In this document: positions 62,301 to 64,000 of the stretch, one piece after another | Layout: every line of letters begins with the position of its first letter | How positions within the stretch are numbered: position 1 is the first letter of the stretch | NCBI GenBank assembly: GCA_004352715.1 | Contig: SCFE01000002.1 | Coordinates: forward strand, 3,547,327 to 3,611,326 | From: Hofstenia miamia | Lineage: Eukaryota; Xenacoelomorpha; Acoela | Reading direction: 5' to 3' | DNA length: 64,000 nucleotides | Notes under the pieces: model-generated | Seen by the model: only the letters and a program-made list of their open reading frames with translations | Database searches by the model: none | Told to the model about the DNA's origin: nothing | Translations under genes and position numbers: made by a program

Positions 62301-62380
62301 AATTTAGAATCTCTATAAGGCACATGCGAACCACGTTTTGATGCATCGCCCAAACAACTGATCACGTTGCCAAGAGCCAA
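23599..62380 (-). CDS. KIF21-type kinesin (kinesin-4 family), three internal exons
   Basis: Plus-end-directed microtubule motor of the KIF21 type (Klp31E is the fly member), acting in the cytoplasm as a cargo carrier and regulator of microtubule growth. Exons 62380-62069, 37490-37304 and 23824-23599 join in phases 0 and 1 into about 241 codons: motor-domain end and neck, then coiled coil. The neck reads [15 protein letters not shown] and ELMEFK, which is closer to KIF21 than to KIF4. The N-terminal motor, most of the coiled coil and the C-terminal WD40 repeats usual in KIF21 are not visible. Introns of about 24.6 and 13.5 kb are filled with transposons. No frame break was seen in the exons, so the gene is likely functional. 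Confidence 0.85.
24790..26060 (+). pseudogene. Degraded non-LTR retrotransposon ORF2 (endonuclease and RT pieces)
   Basis: Several frames in order on the plus strand suggest one decayed element. Around 24960-25030 [12 protein letters not shown] resembles the V-x-YRPP box of an apurinic-type endonuclease. Around 25290-25440 is a segment like the endonuclease-to-RT linker. Around 25660-25740 [19 protein letters not shown] with a PISLLP box matches RT motif 1, and around 25920 ALCIDYK with LSHYKLL in a shifted frame matches the box with the first Asp (LDLSKAFD-like). Stops and shifts are frequent. No termini or tail were found. It lies inside the 13.5-kb kinesin intron. Confidence 0.6.
26400..26465. 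repeat. TTCGAATA-type simple patch
   Basis: GAATAACGAATATCGAATGATTCG and similar words. Related to the patches at 22190 and 31485. Confidence 0.5.
26661..27714. other. Unassigned sequence upstream of the gypsy remnant
   Basis: A 93-residue open frame on the plus strand (27079-27360) lies where a gag or protease region would be for the element that follows, but I recognise no zinc knuckle and no protease DTG box. No long terminal repeat was identified. Confidence 0.35.
28401..28725 (+). pseudogene. Gypsy RNase H domain
   Basis: Frame from about 28401 reads [16 protein letters not shown], then [18 protein letters not shown] with the first catalytic Asp, ARSMIN, SSQIKK, one stop at about 28603, then [16 protein letters not shown] and [11 protein letters not shown]. 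This is the classic order of a gypsy RNase H (TDAS, then E-KELLA, then DHKPL). One stop breaks it. Confidence 0.85.
29180..29520 (+). pseudogene. Gypsy integrase core
   Basis: Reads [18 protein letters not shown] with the first catalytic Asp, FDYYSKFLQ, then HGIPRRL. After a frame change it reads [17 protein letters not shown], the Pro-x-Ser-Asn-Gly box that carries the last catalytic residue region. The second Asp (DNG box) is lost in the break at about 29400. Confidence 0.85.
29831..30830. other. Non-coding, nothing recognised
   Basis: Open frames at 30084-30311 (minus) and 30378-30617 (plus) have no domain that I recognise. No element ends. Confidence 0.45.
30831..31369 (-). mobile_element. 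Mariner deletion derivative with TA-flanked ends
   Basis: About 540 bases bounded by imperfect inverted repeats sharing AAGTTCGTGGC (30845-30855 and, reversed, 31346-31356), each 12-13 bases from a TA (30830-30831 and 31369-31370). It encodes a 110-residue minus-strand frame joining the two ends of a mariner transposase. The termini are similar but not identical, so this is not a very recent insertion. Confidence 0.75.
30946..31278 (-). CDS. Truncated mariner transposase: HTH fused to C-terminal tail
   Basis: Residues about 28-78 form the mariner N-terminal DNA-binding domain: [14 protein letters not shown], then [18 protein letters not shown] and the GRPVTA-like linker (GHPVTA). Directly after, residues 86-110 match the extreme C-terminus (a WF-x-RM-K-CI box). 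The whole catalytic core with its three acidic residues is deleted without breaking the frame. The result is an uninterrupted frame for a DNA-binding-only protein. No evidence of expression. The most likely view is a chance in-frame deletion; the alternative, a repressor or domesticated protein, is speculative. Confidence 0.7.
   Translation of the reverse strand: MKKIQKHSLSMIDFITIFVKNMLLNDETFRVVYYDFRRGLSTTESFEILNKRDEAPVKKWFRRFKERRDSFEDDSRVGHPVTASGDIPLIMWHKSFSEWFNRMKTCIQTN
31485..31545. repeat. TTCGAATA-type simple patch
   Basis: GAATTCGAATCCGAATATTC and following words. Third patch of this kind in the window. Confidence 0.5.
31546..32753. other. Non-coding, nothing recognised
   Basis: The 93-residue frame at 31908-32189 has no domain. 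Around 32010-32090 there is a CGGGT-rich segment similar in style to 43115-43190. Nothing else is supported. Confidence 0.4.
32754..33025. other. Assembly gap, 272 N
   Basis: Unresolved bases. Open frames across it are artefacts. Confidence 0.99.
33291..34260 (+). pseudogene. Non-LTR retrotransposon fragment (endonuclease end and linker)
   Basis: Frame at 33300-33460 reads [13 protein letters not shown], the Gly-Asp-x-Asn box of an apurinic-type endonuclease. It is preceded by a C-run at 33291-33300. Further on (33766-34251) a 161-residue frame reads [17 protein letters not shown] and then WNGNL, resembling the linker before the reverse transcriptase, where a DSKKIWKAI-WKG box is usual. Frames change between the two. 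No RT core was recognised downstream. Likely an internal fragment of an element of a different family from the CR1-like copies. Confidence 0.55.
34349..34378. repeat. (AT)n microsatellite
   Basis: Fifteen uninterrupted AT units. Confidence 0.97.
34379..37303. other. Kinesin intron sequence, nothing recognised
   Basis: AT-rich. A GGGGCAGGGCAGGGCAGG stretch at about 35563-35580 is a short G-rich simple repeat. No exon or element end found. Confidence 0.5.
37304..37490 (-). CDS. KIF21-like exon: first coiled coil, part 1
   Basis: 187 bases, 62 codons plus one base. The acceptor is TTGTTTAG and the donor GTAAAT. It encodes Gly-Arg-Arg-Lys-Pro-Asp-Glu-Asp, then a heptad-rich segment with [20 protein letters not shown]. 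This follows the neck in the same register as in KIF21 proteins (basic residues, acidic stretch, then EN-x-L and LR-x-RIK). Joined to the next exon it makes a GAT codon. Too broken up in six-frame view to be noticed by length. Confidence 0.85.
37491..40063. other. Kinesin intron sequence, nothing recognised
   Basis: No coding exon. An (AT)n tract at 40032-40062 abuts the next gap. Confidence 0.5.
40064..40228. other. Assembly gap inside an (AT)n tract
   Basis: 165 N with ATATAT on both sides, so the gap is probably an unresolved microsatellite. Confidence 0.95.
40239..41104. other. Non-coding, nothing recognised
   Basis: Open frames at 40378-40674 on both strands are AT-biased and have no domain. 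Confidence 0.45.
41105..42211 (+). mobile_element. Mariner-like transposon with perfect 22-bp inverted repeats
   Basis: Inverted repeats at 41105-41126 and 42190-42211 are exact complements over 22 bases (the right one starts TACAAATGTGTCAGATCA). The ends may extend a few bases outward. It encloses a plus-strand transposase pseudogene. About 1.1 kb, a usual size for a compact mariner. The identical repeats contrast with the decayed gene inside. It lies in the 24.6-kb kinesin intron. Confidence 0.85.
41330..42120 (+). pseudogene. Mariner-like transposase, several frame breaks
   Basis: Pieces in order on the plus strand: [16 protein letters not shown] (linker after the helix-turn-helix), [20 protein letters not shown], then [13 protein letters not shown] with the first catalytic Asp, [40 protein letters not shown] with the second Asp (normally QQDGATAH), and MFPCHLI followed by a GDIGWP-like stretch. 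Frames shift several times and stops are present. The last catalytic residue region (SPDL-x-P) is disrupted. Family placement as a mariner/maT-like group is inferred from the motif spacing. Confidence 0.8.
42212..42649. other. Non-coding, nothing recognised
   Basis: No frame or repeat identified between the mariner and the duplicated block. Confidence 0.45.
42650..43469. repeat. Long direct duplicate, copy 1
   Basis: About 820 bases repeated at 45555-46387 with near identity; the offset is 2905 before and 2918 after one 13-base indel near 42733. After the end (AACATAACA) the two copies diverge completely. No coding content. A CGGGTC-rich section lies at 43115-43190. Confidence 0.93.
43470..44315. 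other. Non-coding, nothing recognised
   Basis: GGGT-rich words at 43720-43810 resemble diverged element ends, but no partner was found. Open frame 44036-44278 has no domain. Confidence 0.4.
44316..44387. repeat. (AT)n microsatellite, about 70 bp
   Basis: Long alternating AT tract interrupted once by CT near 44331. Confidence 0.97.
44595..45078 (-). pseudogene. Non-LTR retrotransposon, ORF2 C-terminus and 3' end
   Basis: A minus-strand frame from the gap edge (45078) to a stop at about 44673. It reads [14 protein letters not shown], then [16 protein letters not shown] and ends in CDCPRCR. This corresponds to the tail after the reverse transcriptase (R-x-R box, then SFF-x-R, then a Cys-rich end). 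The 3' untranslated part has AATAAAGTCATTGA and then a TTATTATT tail, a microsatellite-like end as in CR1/L2-type elements. The 5' part is lost in the gap. GC content is clearly higher than its surroundings, so the insertion is fairly young. Confidence 0.7.
45079..45554. other. Assembly gap, 476 N
   Basis: Separates the non-LTR 3' end from duplicate copy 2. Confidence 0.99.
45555..46387. repeat. Long direct duplicate, copy 2 (starts at a gap edge)
   Basis: Near-identical to 42650-43469, with 13 extra bases (CAAAGTTGGGTAT-like). It starts exactly at the gap edge. This favours two haplotypes or a redundant contig over a true segmental duplication, although the latter is not excluded. Confidence 0.93.
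46388..47450. other. Non-coding, nothing recognised
   Basis: A GC-richer segment at 46860-47000 (with GTGGTGCCATCTTGGATC) may be a repeat remnant. No frame. Confidence 0.4.
47451..49300 (-). pseudogene. CR1/L2-like ORF2: rest of endonuclease and reverse transcriptase
   Basis: Pieces on the minus strand in order: [13 protein letters not shown] (endonuclease G-D-F-N box, about 49230), a segment 49079-48888, [18 protein letters not shown] (RT block 1, about 48320), [18 protein letters not shown] with [16 protein letters not shown] (block with the first Asp, about 48000), GVRQGTVLG (about 47840) and [15 protein letters not shown] (about 47650). The YxDD block is damaged. Frames change often. It matches the order and wording of the second copy at 53920-56215, such as NIEK-x-QFIIF. 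Confidence 0.8.
49366..52423 (+). mobile_element. piggyBac-type DNA transposon nested in the CR1/L2-like element
   Basis: The high-coordinate end is well supported: reversed it reads CCCTTTAAGGGATATAAC, directly after CTAA (a near-TTAA target) and exactly where the CR1-like ORF2 breaks off. The low-coordinate end is uncertain. TCCTTTAATGGGTATTTC at 49366 is the best match and lies close to where ORF2 resumes. A plus-strand transposase pseudogene lies inside. The interior also has an inverted similarity between 49339-49381 and 52256-52298. Confidence 0.65.
50188..51880 (+). pseudogene. piggyBac transposase, frameshifted and missing a catalytic segment
   Basis: From the ATG at 50188 ([20 protein letters not shown]), which ends TPFTGDQWK at a stop; the next frame from 50355 continues through FVEILNAF-like and [17 protein letters not shown] to [11 protein letters not shown] with the first catalytic Asp. 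After a stop follow [19 protein letters not shown] and [23 protein letters not shown] then runs directly into [19 protein letters not shown], so the segment with the second catalytic Asp (D-N-F-F box) is deleted. The last Asp region (FTKWMDNK) and GGVDLMDQ are present. The C-terminal Cys-rich domain ([17 protein letters not shown]) is in yet another frame. This copy cannot be active. Confidence 0.9.
52427..52656 (-). pseudogene. CR1/L2-like ORF2 N-terminus: 2A-like motif and endonuclease start
   Basis: Begins with a short hydrophobic run (FFKNLIIIA), then GDVELNSGP, close to the 2A consensus D-V-E-x-N-P-G-P except that Pro is Ser, followed by the first endonuclease blocks ([13 protein letters not shown] and IFSITEL). 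2A-like sequences at this place are known in CR1/L2-type elements, where they cause a ribosomal skip. The frame stops at 52427, exactly where the piggyBac end begins, which explains the truncation. Confidence 0.75.
52880..53430 (-). pseudogene. CR1/L2-like ORF1 with SGNH/GDSL esterase-like domain
   Basis: Reads [18 protein letters not shown], matching the first block of an SGNH hydrolase (usually IGDSI; here the Asp is Ser but the catalytic Ser remains), then after a frame change [19 protein letters not shown] (third block, normally G-T-N-D), [25 protein letters not shown] and [12 protein letters not shown] (last block, normally D-x-I-H-L with the catalytic His; here Tyr). Such esterases occur in ORF1 of many CR1 and related elements. 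Loss of His and the frame change show decay. Confidence 0.6.
53816..53919. other. Junction between two CR1/L2-like copies
   Basis: AT-rich junction with AATAATAATAAG. On the minus strand it lies after the tail of the upper copy and before the 5' end of the lower one. Confidence 0.45.
53920..56215 (-). mobile_element. CR1/L2-like non-LTR element, second copy, 5'-truncated
   Basis: ORF2 pieces on the minus strand: end of the endonuclease (56191-55967), linker (55966-55691, with [11 protein letters not shown]), RT start (55540-55331), [20 protein letters not shown] and [18 protein letters not shown] (55175-54951, the first Asp box here Glu-Leu-Ser), [17 protein letters not shown] (about 54850), [10 protein letters not shown] (the YxDD box, about 54770), [16 protein letters not shown] (about 54640), and the tail to about 53940, ending in TTTTTATTATTATTATA. 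Stops are present. It is a relative of the copy at 47451-53815. Confidence 0.82.
56285..56420 (-). pseudogene. 3' end of a third CR1/L2-like insertion
   Basis: Minus strand: a short frame ending [18 protein letters not shown], a stop, then AATAAAGTCAATGA and a TAATATTATTATTA tail. The same AATAAAGTCA-TGA-TTATTATT arrangement ends the fragment at 44595. Only the last part is kept, as expected for 5'-truncated insertion. Confidence 0.55.
56421..56994. other. Non-coding, nothing recognised
   Basis: No frame or repeat supported. Confidence 0.4.
56995..57385. repeat. Block A, copy 1
   Basis: Starts TTGCTTAAAATTATTTTTTAAG and recurs from 58407. The two are near-identical for about 370 bases, to the GCGCCCTACATTC word, and then diverge. 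No coding content. Confidence 0.9.
57754..58405. repeat. Block B, copy 1 (ends at a single N)
   Basis: Starts AGCAGACAGACGTTTTGAGA and ends CACTCATTCCATCAA, directly before the N at 58406. It recurs at 59534-60195 with small indels near the start. On the minus strand its upper end encodes part of a reverse transcriptase tail ([11 protein letters not shown]). Confidence 0.9.
58407..58960. repeat. Block A, copy 2, with 162-bp tandem units
   Basis: Begins directly after the N at 58406. From 58636 it contains tandem units of exactly 162 bases (starts at 58636, 58798 and a partial third at 58960), each with GTGTCTAGAAGTTAATTAAC and ATGGCGCCCTACATT words. Copy 1 of block A has only one unit. Confidence 0.9.
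59085..59532 (-). pseudogene. C-terminal part of an unrecognised repeat-associated protein
   Basis: An uninterrupted minus-strand frame of about 149 residues from the single N at 59533 to a stop at 59085; the 13 residues beyond the N come from a different contig and should be ignored. Features: a segment with [17 protein letters not shown], then a block with [13 protein letters not shown], then [17 protein letters not shown], and near the end [16 protein letters not shown]. The His/Glu-rich block looks conserved and I have the impression of a repetitive family in invertebrate genomes, perhaps transposon-related, but I cannot name it. The N-terminus is missing. Confidence 0.5.
59534..60195. 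repeat. Block B, copy 2 (starts after a single N)
   Basis: Near-identical to 57754-58405. Here it continues into the rest of the non-LTR element above it, so this copy is the one in natural context. Confidence 0.9.
60110..61640 (-). pseudogene. Non-LTR retrotransposon ORF2, third family
   Basis: Minus-strand pieces in order: [16 protein letters not shown] (endonuclease G-D-x-N box, about 61570) with [28 protein letters not shown] with [10 protein letters not shown] (RT block 1, about 60650); [17 protein letters not shown] (first Asp box, about 60475, slightly shortened); FTNCGVP (start of the GVPQG box); [11 protein letters not shown] (the YxDD box as FADD, about 60255); and [13 protein letters not shown]. 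Stops and shifts break it. The FADD box and the DRVPHD wording set it apart from the CR1/L2-like copies. Confidence 0.75.
62069..62380 (-). CDS. KIF21-like exon: end of motor domain and neck
   Basis: 312 bases, 104 codons, phase 0 at both ends. The acceptor ATTTTAG precedes Leu-Ala-Leu-Gly-Asn-Val, and the donor is GTATGA after Phe-Lys-Gln. It contains the kinesin boxes [18 protein letters not shown] and the loop with SPSD, then LRYANRAR, the neck and the start of a coiled coil ([16 protein letters not shown]). All family-conserved residues that I can check are present. This is the most conserved exon in the window. Confidence 0.95.
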
Positions 62381-62389
62381 CTAAAATAC

Positions 62390-62974
62390 TTGAGTTATTC
62401 AATGAAAGCTTCTAGTAGAAAATTCATTTTTGAAAATGCATTACCCGAACAATTTTCATATAAACTACACAAATGTAAAGCATGACTTTAGCATAATTGT
62501 TTATTTTCAGGCTTGATGTTGTGTGTGTTTCTTAACACAACGGCCAACACAACACAACAGAAAAAGGCTGTTATGTCACACAACATATACAACACAATAT
62601 AACAGAGGAGTAAATTACACAATGCATACAATTTGCGTTAATCTTGTGAGCATTACCATTTAAAATTTATGTGTGTATAACGGAAATTCATATATAAGGG
62701 AATGCACATGACTTGTATTCGTAAAATAGCAATTGAAAAAAAAAAGAATTAAGAAACACTAAATGCTTCGTCATTCTTCAATACTTTCAGTTTTTTAGTG
62801 GATATTTTCAATTCCCGGTGTTTGTAGAGATAATAACTGGACACCCAAGCCAATTTTATAGGTTGGTCCTTTATGACACTAATATTGGCCATGTAAACCT
62901 ACTTAAGTGGCTATTATGAGATGTGATTAGTAGCCTACTTGAATCTTTCCCGCCATAATTGTATAACAGTGAAC
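62390..62974. other. Kinesin intron upstream of the motor exon
   Basis: Contains an AACACAAC-rich patch at 62520-62600. No coding exon of the remaining motor domain was recognised up to the end of the window. Confidence 0.45.
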
Positions 62975-63580
62975 ATGTCACTACGCAAAGAACTTTCGCA
63001 GGACCTTCGAAATAAGATTGTTGATTTTCACAAGAAAGGGTGAAGAGCAATATCCATACAGTTAAACATCCTGTTGGAAATGTAAAGTCAATAATTCTAA
63101 AATAGAAGATGTTGAACACCACACAGACACTGGAACGATCAGACAGGCCAAGCAAACTTTCAACTAGGAGTGCGCGAAAATTACTAATTGACGTAAAATC
63201 TAATCCAATATAGACAATAGGCAAATTAAAAGAAAATTTGGAACTCGCGCGAACATTTGTATAATCGATTGAAGTATGCAAAAGACTATATGAGCAAACG
63301 AGTAAAATTTTGGAACAGCATACTTTGGTCAGATGAGAACAAGATTAACGTTTTGGAGTGGCCCAGCCAGAGCGCATACGTCAATCCATTTGAAAACCCC
63401 TGGCGCGATCTCAAAATTGCTCTGCATTGACATCATCCTAAAAACTTGAACGAATTGGAAGTTATGTGCCAAGGAGAATTGGCTAAACTTTCTGCTACAA
63501 AATGTAACACACTAATAACAGGCTATTCCAAACGTTTAACAGCAGTTATATCAGCCAAAAGGGCGGCCACAAAGTATTAA
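62975..63580 (+). pseudogene. Tc1-like transposase with internal deletion
   Basis: Begins at an ATG: MSLRKELSQDLRNKIVDFHK, the first helix-turn-helix of a Tc1 transposase. After frame changes it continues with RLKYAKDYMSKRVKFWNS and ILWSDENKINVLE with the first catalytic Asp. This joins directly to WPSQSAYVNPFENPW, with the catalytic Glu, and runs in frame to KRLTAVISAKRAATKY and a stop. The segment with the second Asp is missing. Inverted repeats were not identified. It is a different Tc1 family from the element at 7172-8289. Confidence 0.85.
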
Positions 63581-64000
63581 GTGGCAAAATTAATATTGGA
63601 GAAATTTTTTATTTTCACAATTTTTGAGAAATCCTGTGATTTGTATTACAGTATTTGCATTTTGTGCATATACATGTATATGACCTTGTAAATAATGAGC
63701 AAGAATGAATGTTCAAATGTCAATAGAAGGTGATTACTTGGTACTTTTTGACCAGTTGCCCGACCCGTCTAATAATGACTGCGCCGTGACACATCTAAAA
63801 CTCACCCATCACAAAACCCGATCAAAGAAATTACGCTATTATGATACCCACAAAACGTTTTAACATAAAAGTATCAATAAATGCAATACGAAATCAATTA
63901 AAAATACAAAAATTATTAAAATATTTAAGAATTTCAAAGATTCAAATGTTTGATTTTCAAATTGTTCCTTAAATCCGTTAGTGATCTATCCTTTCCAAAG
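63581..64000. other. Non-coding, nothing recognised
   Basis: May include the right end of the Tc1-like element, but no matching terminus was found. Confidence 0.4.

Noticed and set aside
1-64000. CRISPR arrays, bacterial operons, ribosome binding sites, tRNA or rRNA genes
   Set aside because: No spaced direct-repeat arrays or RNA-gene signatures were seen; the window has eukaryotic gene structure.

Overview
This is a eukaryotic, almost certainly metazoan, AT-rich genomic window from a draft scaffold. It has spliced genes with very large introns, no operon structure, assembly gaps (N runs at 19659-20658, 32754-33025, 40064-40228 and 45079-45554, plus single Ns), and a dense mix of animal-type transposons (Tc1/mariner, hAT, piggyBac, Ty3/gypsy, CR1/L2-like and other non-LTR elements). 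The species cannot be named from sequence alone; an invertebrate is my best inference.

Two host genes are supported, both on the minus strand. (1) Three phase-compatible exons of a KIF21-type (kinesin-4 family) motor lie at 62069-62380, 37304-37490 and 23599-23824. They encode the C-terminal part of the motor domain, the neck and the first coiled coil, and are separated by introns of about 24.6 and 13.5 kb. The rest of the gene is outside the window or not recognised. (2) A class A (rhodopsin-like) G-protein-coupled receptor at 4560-12012 is rebuilt from five exons whose splice phases all agree, giving a 431-residue reading frame. It has unusual residues at positions that are normally conserved. 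It lies downstream of the last visible kinesin exon on the same strand, so it is either a neighbour or nested in a further kinesin intron.

Layout. 1-4.5 kb: non-coding, with a duplicated contig end around single Ns. 4.5-12 kb: the receptor, with a hAT-type MITE (5870-6759) and a Tc1-like element (7172-8289) in its third intron. 12.4-23.6 kb: hAT fragments, a non-LTR fragment, a fold-back MITE and short repeats. 23.6-62.4 kb: kinesin exons and introns filled with a degraded non-LTR element (24.8-26.1 kb), a decayed gypsy element (27.7-29.8 kb), a deleted mariner (30.8-31.4 kb), another non-LTR fragment (33.3-34.3 kb), a mariner with 22-bp inverted repeats (41.1-42.2 kb), a large duplication beside a gap (42.6-46.4 kb), a CR1/L2-like element interrupted by a piggyBac (47.5-53.8 kb), a second related CR1/L2-like copy (53.9-56.2 kb), and duplicated contig ends with another non-LTR element (57-61.6 kb). 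62.9-63.6 kb: a deleted Tc1-like element.

The mobile elements are nearly all broken by stops, frameshifts or internal deletions. Some open reading frames in the window are antisense or chance frames and are not annotated. Several apparent duplications look like scaffolding artefacts in which overlapping contig ends were both kept.
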